From Chitinophaga sp. 180180018-3 (lineage in GTDB: Bacteria; Bacteroidota; Bacteroidia; Chitinophagales; Chitinophagaceae), in contig NZ_CP140772.1 of the NCBI RefSeq assembly GCF_037893185.1, positions 6,658,501 through 6,722,500 of the forward strand: DNA of 64,000 nucleotides, in the 5' to 3' direction. Position 1 is the first letter of the stretch. Every line of letters starts with the position of its first letter. Position numbers and translations under genes: made by a program. Shown here one piece after another: positions 35,066-43,888 of this stretch. The notes beneath the pieces are model-generated. The model did not search any database. It was not told the origin of the DNA and was given only the letters and a program-made list of their open reading frames with translations.

Positions 35066-37660
35066 ATGAAGACGGGACAGCATTTTTTTCTAAAGAATAT
35101 TTTGGGCTGCCTTTTATTGGTTGCCCAAAGTATGCAGGCACAGATAATATCAAATAGTCCGGAACCCCGAAAAGACATCAGGAAACCTGTAGATACCACC
35201 TGGAAGCAGTTGCTGGCAGGAGACAAACTGTTACCAAATGGTCAGTTACTGAATCCGGCAGGACAAAGCCTCAATTTAACAAAGGGCGCCAGGGTGTTGA
35301 ACCTGGAATTTGCGCATCAACAGCATCTACTTATTGCAAAAACCAACAGGCGGTTGTCTTTTATTAATGCAAAAGATTTTCAATCACTTGGCGACTTCGA
35401 TTATCTTGATAAGGAATCAGGGTCTATGAATGGCCTGGCAGTAGATGACAATGATTCTACTATTTATTTTACCGGGCTGCAAAAGAATTTATATGTAGGC
35501 AATGTTAGCAGCTCAGGAACATTTACGCTGACGAAGAAAATCAATCTGTCGGCTAATAATAAAAATACCAACCCATTGGGTATTGGATTGTGCCAGAATA
35601 ACATTGCCTTTGTGGCCCTGGCTATCACCAACGAAATTGCGGTTGTGGACCTCTCAAAAGGCAAAGTATTAAGCACTATTCCGGTGGGTGTTTGTCCGTA
35701 TGCAGTCACCATCAGTAAAGATAAAAAGCTGGCGTTTGTGAGCAATTTCGGCGGCCCACACGCTCAAAAAGGAGATAGAACGGAAAAATCGGCCGGAACC
35801 GAGGTCGCGGTGGATGAGCGATCAGTGGCATTGCGCGGCTCTGTTACTGTCATTGATGTGATGTCGAGAAAAAAAATCGCAGAGGTGGCTACCCGCATCC
35901 ATCCCGAATCTATGGTTTTATCGCCCGATGGTAAATTACTTTATGTAACTGATGATAGCGGAGATGGTATTAGCGTGATAGATGTAAAGACCTTAAAAAT
36001 CGTACATACCATTAATACCAAGCCGGATCCGTCTCTCCCCTATGGTAGTCTGACAACTGCACTGGCATTCAGCTCCGACGGAAAAACGCTGCTGGCTGCC
36101 AATGCCGGCAACAATTCCATTGCGCTCATTGACCCGGCACACCCCGGGAAAGCCCCTCATGGCTTTATTGCAGCAGGTGGCTTTCCGGGAACGATAGGCA
36201 TTTCCGGGAATAATTTATTCATCGGAAACGTGACCGCTTTGAAAGGAGAAATCCAAAAAGTGGCGCTTCCCCGCAACCAGGCTGAAACAGACAACTATAC
36301 TGCAGAAGCCAGGAAAGGATTTCATTTTATAGAATTGCTGAGAGCACAGGCCGTGGCCGGTTCAGGCGCTAAGCCTAAACCCATCCCTGATCATCTTGGG
36401 GAACCATCTTCTATAAAACATGTAGTATATATTATTAAAGAGAATAAAAAATTTGACCAGGTGCTGGGTGACTTTGGAAAAGGTAACTGTGATCCCAAAC
36501 TGGTGGAATTTGGAAAAGAGACGACACCCAACACGCACGAACTGGCTAAACAATTTGTGCTGCTGGACAATTACTATTGTAATGGCGTTAATTCGAGCGA
36601 TGGCCACCAGTGGGCTATCCAGGGGATTACTACCCCCTACCACGAAAAAGATTTCTGGAACGGACACTGTGCTTATGATTTCGGAACAGATCCGCTGTCG
36701 TACGCAGGCTGTGGTTTCATCTGGAATCACCTGCTGCGTAAGGGCATTTCATTCCGGAATTTCGGAGAAACAGATCTTGCCGAAATAACCAGGGGAAAAA
36801 CCTGGACTGATGTTTATAACTCCTGGAAAAATAAAAATGATTCTGCCCGGTATCAGTGCTCCTACGCCATGAAAAGCGTGGAAAAGTACAGCGATCTCCG
36901 CTTCCCGGGCTGGAACATGAATATTACAGACCAGGTCAGGGCCGATGCCTTTATCACTGCGTTGAAAGAATATGAAGCAGCAGGTAACCTGCCTGAATTT
37001 ATCATCGTTTATCTGCCTAATGACCACACCAGTGGGTATAGTGAGGAAACACCCACTCCCCGCGCTTATGTTACAGACAATGATTGGGCAACAGGCAGGG
37101 TGGTAGAAGCGCTTTCGAAAAGTTCGTTCTGGAAGGACATGGCCATCTTCATCAATGAAGATGATCCTCAAAGCGGTACCGACCATGTGGATGGGCACCG
37201 TTCCATATGCATGGTAGCAGGGCCTTATGTAAAGCGCGATACCATCATCAGTAATTTCTACAATCAATCATCCGTACTGCATACCATTTGCCGGATATTC
37301 GGCGTACAGCCGATGAACCAATTGGTGGCAACAGCTCCGTTAATGACGGCATGTTTTCAGCAGTCGCCTGATTATACCGCCTATAATTGTCTGACGCCAA
37401 CGATTGCCATTAATGAGATGAATCCACGCAAAGACATGATCAAAAGTAAAACCACCGCCAGGCTGGCACCAGCAACACAGAAAATGGATTTCTCCAAACC
37501 GGATCTTATTGATAAAGATGCTTTGTTATTCAGTGAATATGTATGGTCTACCATACATGGCGACAAACCCTTTCCCAAAGAGTATTTCGGCGCGCATCAA
37601 AAGGGCTTGAAAGCCCTGGGCCTGAAAGTAGACGCTGAAGCGGAGGAAGATAACGACTAA
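35066..37660 (+). CDS. YncE-like beta-propeller fused to an alkaline phosphatase-superfamily phosphoesterase
   Basis: An 864-residue exported protein (signal peptide ending SMQAQ). Residues about 60-415 are a seven-bladed YncE-type propeller with repeated G-x-x-x-V-x-D/V-I-D strands (KLLYVTDDSGDGISVIDVKT, KTLLAANAGNNSIALIDP). Residues about 435-790 are a PF04185-type phosphoesterase: YIIKENKKFDQVLGDFGKGN, NSSDGHQWAIQG, PNDHTSG and a metal-site-like FINEDDPQSGTDHVDGHRS. Such fusions are widespread in Bacteroidota; related phosphoesterases include phospholipase C and acid phosphatases. It is divergent from the polysaccharide operon and ended by a strong hairpin. Confidence 0.88.
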   Translation: MKTGQHFFLKNILGCLLLVAQSMQAQIISNSPEPRKDIRKPVDTTWKQLLAGDKLLPNGQLLNPAGQSLNLTKGARVLNLEFAHQQHLLIAKTNRRLSFINAKDFQSLGDFDYLDKESGSMNGLAVDDNDSTIYFTGLQKNLYVGNVSSSGTFTLTKKINLSANNKNTNPLGIGLCQNNIAFVALAITNEIAVVDLSKGKVLSTIPVGVCPYAVTISKDKKLAFVSNFGGPHAQKGDRTEKSAGTEVAVDERSVALRGSVTVIDVMSRKKIAEVATRIHPESMVLSPDGKLLYVTDDSGDGISVIDVKTLKIVHTINTKPDPSLPYGSLTTALAFSSDGKTLLAANAGNNSIALIDPAHPGKAPHGFIAAGGFPGTIGISGNNLFIGNVTALKGEIQKVALPRNQAETDNYTAEARKGFHFIELLRAQAVAGSGAKPKPIPDHLGEPSSIKHVVYIIKENKKFDQVLGDFGKGNCDPKLVEFGKETTPNTHELAKQFVLLDNYYCNGVNSSDGHQWAIQGITTPYHEKDFWNGHCAYDFGTDPLSYAGCGFIWNHLLRKGISFRNFGETDLAEITRGKTWTDVYNSWKNKNDSARYQCSYAMKSVEKYSDLRFPGWNMNITDQVRADAFITALKEYEAAGNLPEFIIVYLPNDHTSGYSEETPTPRAYVTDNDWATGRVVEALSKSSFWKDMAIFINEDDPQSGTDHVDGHRSICMVAGPYVKRDTIISNFYNQSSVLHTICRIFGVQPMNQLVATAPLMTACFQQSPDYTAYNCLTPTIAINEMNPRKDMIKSKTTARLAPATQKMDFSKPDLIDKDALLFSEYVWSTIHGDKPFPKEYFGAHQKGLKALGLKVDAEAEEDND

Positions 37661-37669
37661 AAAACTAAT

Positions 37670-37708
37670 GGTATCCCGTCCTGAAAATGTTTTTCAGGAC
37701 GGGATACC
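37670..37708. terminator. Strong hairpin between convergent genes
   Basis: Arms of 18 nt (37670-37687 and 37691-37708) pair perfectly around a 3-nt loop, with A4/T4 at the inner end of the stem. It lies between the stops at 37660 and 37711 and probably serves both strands. Confidence 0.75.
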
Positions 37709-37710
37709 AC

Positions 37711-38127
37711 TTATTTCAGTATGATCATTATATAGGAAAGAATAAAACAAGCCCAGGCCACGCAAAGCATTACCATCACAACGCTGAGCCAGTACTTCCA
37801 CGCTACCCACACATAAAACCCCACTATCAGTATCGTTAACAGGAGTAAAAACTGGCTGGACCTCAAAAAAGTAAAACTGTTCAGCGCCAGATAAAAATTT
37901 GCGATCCCGATAAAAGCAGTGCCACTGCTATGTGTGGCATTGAATCCTATCCATGATTTCCACAGCATTAGTTTTTCTGAGATTTTTAGCGAAACCTCTT
38001 TCATTTCGCTGATCAGTTTTTCATCGCGCGGGAACAATTTATTGGTCCACAGCGTAGCACGGAGGTGAGAAAGCCCCATCAGTCCAATAATGGCCGAACC
38101 TGCCTCCCAGAGATATTGAGCTATCAT
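37711..38127 (-). CDS. Four-helix membrane protein of unknown function
   Basis: A 138-residue protein with about four hydrophobic segments (roughly 7-22, 60-80, 88-108, 112-136). A short charged loop (RDEKLISEMKEVSLKISEK) is followed by a conserved-looking GFNATHSSGTAFIGIANF stretch, with a possible family-defining NxTHSxG motif. I do not assign a family. The gene follows the methyltransferase stop by only 3 bp on the same strand and is almost certainly co-transcribed with it. Confidence 0.65.
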   Translation of the reverse strand: MIAQYLWEAGSAIIGLMGLSHLRATLWTNKLFPRDEKLISEMKEVSLKISEKLMLWKSWIGFNATHSSGTAFIGIANFYLALNSFTFLRSSQFLLLLTILIVGFYVWVAWKYWLSVVMVMLCVAWACFILSYIMIILK

Positions 38128-38130
38128 AAA

Positions 38131-38823
38131 TTATCCTATTTTCTGTCCGTAAATAAACAACACGCTTCCTATCCGGTAACTTCGCACCTGCAATTGTTCA
38201 CTATCAAATAGCGATAGGTTTTGCTGTTCAGACCATACTTCCCCGAATTCACGAATCAGCCGAAACAGCGACATAAAAACACGGCCGATCATTTGCTCAC
38301 CTGTCATGGTATAGCAATAGAACCTTCCTCCTTTTTTTAATACGCGCAGGATTTCATTTACAAAATCCTGCTTGTTATCAAAAAGGTGAATGGTACCGAA
38401 GCTACAAATGGTGTCAAAGTGATTATCGGGGAAAGGTAGTTCAAAGGCATTGCCCTGTAATAAGCGGATGTTAGGAGGTATGGTGTTTCCTCCCTCCAGG
38501 AGCCTGAACCTGGCGATCTTCAGCATTTCAAACGACCTGTCGAAAAGTGTGCAGTGATTACTGGTAGTGCGATACAACATAGCTGTTTGCGCCAGGCCAC
38601 CACAGCCGATATCCAGCACGGTTCCCGGTGAATGCAGGATGGCCTCGGCAGCGAATTTTATCAGTTCATTCCTGCTGCAGTTCCAGATGATCCGGTTGAA
38701 AGCCTCAGTTCCGACAAGGCGTTCGTAGTACTTCGCCTTGTTATCATATCTTGCTCCCCTGATATTTTCCAGAGATGAATAAATGCCCTGGTCTATCTCT
38801 CTAAATTTGTCTGAGTAGCTCAT
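38131..38823 (-). CDS. Class I SAM-dependent methyltransferase
   Basis: A 230-residue methyltransferase. Motif I is TVLDIGCGGLAQTAML, followed by an acidic strand end (LFDRSFEML) and motif IV-like HFDTICSFGTIHLF, then EILRVLKKGGRFYCYT, as in the Methyltransf_11 group. The substrate is unknown. The frame extends to a TTG at 38844, but the ATG at 38823 gives a normal start and is used. It is the first gene of a two-gene unit with the membrane protein and is divergent from nothing close by; the Crp-type regulator lies 59 bp upstream on the same strand. Confidence 0.9.
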   Translation of the reverse strand: MSYSDKFREIDQGIYSSLENIRGARYDNKAKYYERLVGTEAFNRIIWNCSRNELIKFAAEAILHSPGTVLDIGCGGLAQTAMLYRTTSNHCTLFDRSFEMLKIARFRLLEGGNTIPPNIRLLQGNAFELPFPDNHFDTICSFGTIHLFDNKQDFVNEILRVLKKGGRFYCYTMTGEQMIGRVFMSLFRLIREFGEVWSEQQNLSLFDSEQLQVRSYRIGSVLFIYGQKIG

Positions 38824-38882
38824 TTTGCATGCTGTTCTCTGCAAAATTAACGGACAAATCTTTTCGGGTAAATGAACCTGGG

Positions 38883-39452
38883 TTAAGAAATGCGTTTCCG
38901 GATCCTGCTCAGCGCCTGGGGAGTAACCCCGATATAAGAAGCCAGATATTTCAAAGGCACCTGCTGTAATAAGTGGGGGGCTTTATTCAGCAGATCAAGG
39001 TAGCGCTCTTCAGCAGATTTCAGGAGGAAAGATAGTTCTCTTTCTGATTTTAGTAAAAGTAGTTGTTCCGTAGCCAGCCGGCCTATTCTTTCCACGATGC
39101 TCAACCGTTGATACATTTCCTGCAGATCATCATAATGCATGCGCCAGATACAAGTTTCAGCAAGGGTTTCTCCATAACACATTGATGGTTTACGCGTATA
39201 AAAAGAGCTGAAGACGCTCATAAACCAGCCTTCAAATGAAAAGCCAATGGTGGTTTCGTTGCCTTCCTTATTTTCTACATAAAAACGTAATAATCCGCTA
39301 TCAACAAAGCTCAGATAGTTTTCTGTTTCTCCGGCTTTCAGATAGAAGGTTTTAGCAGGGTAGATTTTTTGTTCGAAGCGTGAGGAGAAAAGGAGCCAGT
39401 CTTCGTTGGAGATATTGACTTGTTTCTGGAGGAATTGATGCATTTGAAGCAT
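38883..39452 (-). CDS. Crp/Fnr family transcriptional regulator
   Basis: A 189-residue regulator with a cyclic-nucleotide-binding-like beta-roll (about 20-110; FYLKAGETENYLSFVDSGLL, RFYVENKEGNETTIGF) and a helical region (about 115-150). A C-terminal helix-turn-helix follows (VPLKYLASYIGVTPQALSRI). The nucleotide-binding Arg/Glu of true CAP proteins is not evident, as usual in Bacteroidota members. It lies upstream of, and in the same direction as, the methyltransferase/membrane protein pair, its most likely target. Confidence 0.9.
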   Translation of the reverse strand: MLQMHQFLQKQVNISNEDWLLFSSRFEQKIYPAKTFYLKAGETENYLSFVDSGLLRFYVENKEGNETTIGFSFEGWFMSVFSSFYTRKPSMCYGETLAETCIWRMHYDDLQEMYQRLSIVERIGRLATEQLLLLKSERELSFLLKSAEERYLDLLNKAPHLLQQVPLKYLASYIGVTPQALSRIRKRIS

Positions 39453-39541
39453 GGTTCACCATTTTTATACCTGAGGATGTACGCTGAGAAGTAATTAAAT
39501 TCTCTGCTCGTATAACGACGACAGGGATGATAATTATATAT

Positions 39542-40417
39542 TTATAGCGCACCTGATTCCCAATTTGACCAATGATTATTAGCTTCCAGATTCGGTTTCC
39601 AAAAAGTCGTATCACGGGTCACCAGAACTTTAGCGATAAGTTGATACGTTTCCTGATTACCTGGCAAAGTACTTCTATCGTAGAAACTAACAAAATGAAA
39701 TTTATCAAGTGTCATGATCTTATGCATATCCTTGGGTATATGCTGCTTAATTTCATCTTCGGTAGCATTTACTAATTCGGGGTTTGTATCGCTAAAAAAT
39801 CTGACAATATCATCATAACCAATTAATTTCCGGGGGTTGTGATATTCTCTCGGCTTAATGCCCAAAGCTAAATATTTTGCTATATCGTGGTCGATTGGAA
39901 CTTTCCGGCCATGGATGCTCAAGTCGGTTGCGGTTGGGCTAATCAATTCAAAATCATCCATATCCTTGCCATCCTTATTTCTTATTCTCTCATACTCTTC
40001 TGATGAGATTAATTCAATCCTGCTGGAGTTTGTAATGTAACTTCTTTCAGGATATTTGTGAACCGGGTAATCAATACAATTCCCTACATAATTAAGTTCG
40101 ATTTCTGCGTCACCTCCGCGGTTCTGATAGCCACACTTTTCAAAGACAATAGCCCATCTTGTGGTATCCGCATATAAATGAATCCGGCTACTTGCCGTTA
40201 CACAATAACCATGCTCCAGGTCAAGAAAAAAATTATATTTGATGTCCTCTACATTCCCAATCGGATAGTCACTGGCAGGTCTTCCTTCAAATGCCAGGTC
40301 AAGTTTATTGAGAATTTCCTTTTCTGAGAAGCTCATTTTATTATCAGATTTAAAGCCGCCTTGTCTGAATTGACAGGATATTAACAGCAATGCTATAGCA
40401 ATTAGGAATATCCGCAT
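39542..40417 (-). CDS. Lipoprotein, DUF7003-like
   Basis: A 291-residue lipoprotein (lipobox LISC, Cys15). The mature protein has LDLEHGYCVTASSRIHLYAD followed by RWAIVFEKCGYQNRGGDAEI and a GN-C motif. These match the pattern of DUF7003 proteins, in which an L-D-x-G-Y strand precedes an RW-x-x-V-x-E strand and a GYxxRGG loop. No catalytic role is known. It is a single gene with flanking A+T-rich spacers, pointing the same way as its neighbours. Confidence 0.6.
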   Translation of the reverse strand: MRIFLIAIALLLISCQFRQGGFKSDNKMSFSEKEILNKLDLAFEGRPASDYPIGNVEDIKYNFFLDLEHGYCVTASSRIHLYADTTRWAIVFEKCGYQNRGGDAEIELNYVGNCIDYPVHKYPERSYITNSSRIELISSEEYERIRNKDGKDMDDFELISPTATDLSIHGRKVPIDHDIAKYLALGIKPREYHNPRKLIGYDDIVRFFSDTNPELVNATEDEIKQHIPKDMHKIMTLDKFHFVSFYDRSTLPGNQETYQLIAKVLVTRDTTFWKPNLEANNHWSNWESGAL

Positions 40418-40587
40418 ATTTAAAGATAAATTAAACGGATTAGAAAGAACAATATACTACCTACGCAATTTGTTTAGAGACCCGGCTCGCCATAATAATA
40501 AAATATTGGAATCAATTTCAGGATTTTTACCGATGACAACACTTCCGTGAATTTGATCACAAACACCCATCTTTTCCTGTACACCTT

Positions 40588-41595
40588 TTACTTTAAATAA
40601 TAAGGCCCCACATTGGGATTCGGAATAATCCGCACAACTGCTTCCCCGGGACCTCCCTCCAAAATAATTCTGTCTGAACCCAGATTGTAATAAAAGGCTT
40701 TCTTCTTCGTTGAAACGTTAATATCTGAATAGGACCAGTAGGCAACGAAGAAATTTACTACCGCGCGCTGTGTGCCAGTGATCACAACATTTTTGGTAAC
40801 ATTCTTTACCGGGTCGATAGTAGCTGTTACTTTCAGTGTAGGACGGTCGGCCTCATCACAACCACTGCAAGGTCCTTTTAGTACCACTTTGCTGAGTTTA
40901 CCCGTCATTGTTGCGCCTGTAGGAACCCAGCCACGATCTTGCAGAAATAAATAGATTTCATTCAGCCAGAAAGGATGGGTATTGCTAAATAATACCAGAT
41001 GCTTATGGAGACTTTTGTATCGCATAGAATACTGTCCGTTATATTCCGGAACAGAATTACTCATTGTCAGCACAGTGGCAGAGTCTGACCCATCAATAAT
41101 ACCCGCACTTCGCTTTGCCCGTTCCGCCAGGCTATCCTGAATATGCTTGTTACGCAGATCTATAACTTCCTTACACCTGGTGTAAAAGGCCAGTTCATCC
41201 TGATAGGGTTTAACACTAAAACTGGTATCTGTTAACCGCTCCAGGGTCTGCAGTTTTTCTTTCGTTTCATCCAATGATCCAAGCGTATGCTCCTGCCGTT
41301 CAATTTTGTTAAGGAGGCTATCCAGGCTCATTTCCAACTTTCCGACGGCCTCTGTGAAGCCATAAAAGTTGGGGTTTTTCGCGATGTTGTTTAATACCTT
41401 GTAGTCTACGCGCATAAAATACAGGGTATCGTTACCGAACACCTCATGGTACCATTTGATCCCGTCCTTTAGTTTACTACGCACACGCTTTGCCTGGGCT
41501 TTATCCCAACTATTATTTCCTGTTTGGGCAAAAGAGAGTGTCGGGGTTAGTAATATGCCAGCAACCAGCAGTATTCCATTCAGTAGGCGATTCAT
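40588..41595 (-). CDS. Secreted protein with coiled-coil segment, unknown function
   Basis: A 335-residue exported protein (signal peptide ending LSFAQ). Residues about 85-125 form a predicted coiled coil (LDSLLNKIERQEHTLGSLDE). The C-terminal part (about 200-335) is beta-rich with a CSGC pair (GPCSGCDEADRP) and ends in a strand-like VVRIIPNPNVGPYYLK. No family is recognised. A TAAGTTTG element at 41635-41642 lies about 40 bp upstream of the ATG and probably drives it. Confidence 0.6.
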   Translation of the reverse strand: MNRLLNGILLVAGILLTPTLSFAQTGNNSWDKAQAKRVRSKLKDGIKWYHEVFGNDTLYFMRVDYKVLNNIAKNPNFYGFTEAVGKLEMSLDSLLNKIERQEHTLGSLDETKEKLQTLERLTDTSFSVKPYQDELAFYTRCKEVIDLRNKHIQDSLAERAKRSAGIIDGSDSATVLTMSNSVPEYNGQYSMRYKSLHKHLVLFSNTHPFWLNEIYLFLQDRGWVPTGATMTGKLSKVVLKGPCSGCDEADRPTLKVTATIDPVKNVTKNVVITGTQRAVVNFFVAYWSYSDINVSTKKKAFYYNLGSDRIILEGGPGEAVVRIIPNPNVGPYYLK

Positions 41596-41634
41596 ATTTT
41601 TTGTCTGTTGTACAGTCTATAAGTATAAACAATG

Positions 41635-41642
41635 CAAACTTA
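41635..41642 (-). promoter_or_regulatory. Candidate -7 promoter element
   Basis: TAAGTTTG on the minus strand fits the TAnnTTTG consensus and lies 40 bp before the ATG at 41595. No convincing -33 TTG is seen at the usual distance, so this is only a partial promoter call. The rest of the 302-bp spacer holds only the hairpin at 41771-41800. Confidence 0.4.
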
Positions 41643-41770
41643 ATTTGCCGAAAGTTCTCTATACTAAAAGTATAAAACTCGTTAAAAATAATAAAAACTC
41701 CTGTCAGCTTTTTTGTTTCTGTAAAAACATGTTCAATTTTCACTCTGGAGCGACCCCGGAGTACCCAAAA

Positions 41771-41800
41771 CAATAAAGCCGCCCTATGGCGGCCTTATTG
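41771..41800 (-). terminator. Hairpin downstream of the second susD gene
   Basis: Arms of 13 nt (41771-41783 and 41788-41800) pair with one mismatch around a 4-nt loop, about 100 bp beyond the susD stop at 41898. It probably ends the susC-susD transcript. Confidence 0.65.
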
Positions 41801-41897
41801 CTGTCTTTATGTTGTTATAAATCGCTGGCAACCTGCCAGAAGTTCCTGTTATACGCTCATTCTATTCCTGAAATGTCTTCTTTTATACATTTCATCC

Positions 41898-43877
41898 CTA
41901 TTCCAATGTATTCTTCCATTTGGTAGTACGGCCGGTAAACCATACAGGAAGATCCGGATTGTTAGAAGGACTAATAATGGACCAACCTTCCGGATCGGCA
42001 GCCTGAACGCTACTTGGATAAGTCATTCTTTCTTTCCACTTGAATATTTCATACATGGAAGCCGGATTGGTACCCAGGTATTTAATTAACCTGCGGGCAG
42101 CGGTATAAGGCACTTCAAAGTTCACCATATTGTAATGCAGTTGAAGCTGATTGAAAATTGCCTGAACCTGCTGCGTACTTGACATGGCATCAAATTTCTG
42201 CGCTGCATTCTCTGCATAAACACTTGCATTATATTCCATTGCAGGCTTGGCATTGATTCTTGAATCATCCATGGTTGTTGGCATGGCCGGCAACGTTGTC
42301 TTGGAATATTGATTTGAGTTATTCAGTTCATACCAATATTTGCAGGATAAGATAATTGCATTCTTGTAGTGATCGCGGGCAGCACCATTCAGCTGACCGA
42401 AACCTCTTACTGCTGCTTCAGCCAGTGAAAGCTCGGTTTCAACTGCATGGATGGTTGGATATTTTAGTGCAAAGTTGAATTGCGGGCGAATATTGTACTC
42501 AGCAACCAGGTTGCTGGCGGTACCTACGTTCCCATCATGGTCATCGCCATTGGCAAAGGCACTGCGAAGTGCATTTAGCAGGAATGACTCTCGTTTACTC
42601 AGATCTGCTTTTGACGCTGCATCCAATTGGATTGACTTACCTACGCCATAATAAAAGGTTGTTTTTGAAATATCGGTCAAAATAGGATCGTTAATGTATA
42701 AGCCACGCAAAACCTGATTTAAATAACTATTTGGATCCTTATTGCCATCCCATTTTGTATCAAGCCCCAGGTATCTGCCACTCCAGTCAGGGGCGAAGAT
42801 ATAAGCAACACGTGGGTCAACAGTGCCATTCAATAAACCTGTTGCGGAATTATCGCCGCTAAAATAGGATAACGTTTGTCCGTTTACCACTTTAGTGCCA
42901 ATGGTTGGCTGACAATACATCACGTCTTGCAGGAATTTTTTCCCGGCACGGCAATCATCCCCTCTTTCCCTGAAAGCACGTGTAATACCTAATTCATTAC
43001 AAATACGATTCAGTGCAATAACAGCTATGTCGGCTACACCAGCCACGTCGTTATAGTCTGACAGTAAAGGTTTGCCTTGCAAGTCGGTAAGTACCTGTCT
43101 TGTCAGCGTAGGCAACACTTCGCTTACGTTCATGGCGCAACGCAATCTTAATGAATTAACATACTTACGCCATTTCTGGATATTTCCTCCAAAAAGGATA
43201 TCCTGTTGGTTGAATGCTGCCTGCTGGGTAGGAGTCAGCGTTATAGTTGACAATGCGTCGTCGGCAGCTTTGAAATCACTGATTATTTTCGGATAGATAT
43301 CTGATTGGCCCAGGTATTTTGCTTTAACACCATCAAGTCCGCCTGCCGATCCTGTTTCTATGTATGGAACCTTATCGTACATGTCGGTTGCTCTCTGGTA
43401 AGCATAACCTTTTAAAACATGCATTAAGGTGATGTACAGGCTATCTAAATTGGTCCGTTTAGCTTGTGGTGTGTTATTGTATTCACGTTGTGCCCAGAGT
43501 ATGGGCGTAATCCATTGCGTATTAACGAAGTTAAAAACAGATTCGTTAAAACCGCCTGTGCCCCAGTCATGCTCAACATCTTTGAGCGCATAAGGAGCCC
43601 CCTCAGTAGAGATGTTATAAGACTGGATAGCATTCGCCATAACCCTCTCTCCACTTCTCACCTGGTGGTAAACGGAACCATAATCACCACTCAGGAAGAA
43701 TCCCTGGGTTAGCTGAGAGGTGAAGAATCCGGAGATAACACTTACACCTGACTTATCAGCCATGTCTTTCGAATATCCATCAGGATTCTGGTATAAATCC
43801 TCCAGCTTCTTCTTACATGCTACAGAAGACAGTAACAACGTAAGTACGAAAAATGATTTTAATTTGATGTATTTCAT
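41898..43877 (-). CDS. SusD/RagB family lipoprotein (SusD_2 type)
   Basis: A 659-residue surface lipoprotein (lipobox SVAC, Cys21, followed by KKK). It has the alternative SusD architecture: YQNPDGYSKDMADKSG near the mature N-terminus, DLYITLMHVLKGYAYQRATD-like helices about 160-185, and a C-terminal segment with AARRLIKYLGTNPASMYEIF and RMTYPSSVQAADPEGWS. That variant resembles the SusD_2 subfamily (PF12771). It is translated from the same transcript as the SusC gene 11 bp upstream. No enzyme genes follow, so the ligand cannot be inferred. Confidence 0.92.
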   Translation of the reverse strand: MKYIKLKSFFVLTLLLSSVACKKKLEDLYQNPDGYSKDMADKSGVSVISGFFTSQLTQGFFLSGDYGSVYHQVRSGERVMANAIQSYNISTEGAPYALKDVEHDWGTGGFNESVFNFVNTQWITPILWAQREYNNTPQAKRTNLDSLYITLMHVLKGYAYQRATDMYDKVPYIETGSAGGLDGVKAKYLGQSDIYPKIISDFKAADDALSTITLTPTQQAAFNQQDILFGGNIQKWRKYVNSLRLRCAMNVSEVLPTLTRQVLTDLQGKPLLSDYNDVAGVADIAVIALNRICNELGITRAFRERGDDCRAGKKFLQDVMYCQPTIGTKVVNGQTLSYFSGDNSATGLLNGTVDPRVAYIFAPDWSGRYLGLDTKWDGNKDPNSYLNQVLRGLYINDPILTDISKTTFYYGVGKSIQLDAASKADLSKRESFLLNALRSAFANGDDHDGNVGTASNLVAEYNIRPQFNFALKYPTIHAVETELSLAEAAVRGFGQLNGAARDHYKNAIILSCKYWYELNNSNQYSKTTLPAMPTTMDDSRINAKPAMEYNASVYAENAAQKFDAMSSTQQVQAIFNQLQLHYNMVNFEVPYTAARRLIKYLGTNPASMYEIFKWKERMTYPSSVQAADPEGWSIISPSNNPDLPVWFTGRTTKWKNTLE

Positions 43878-43888
43878 CTTAGTTGTTT

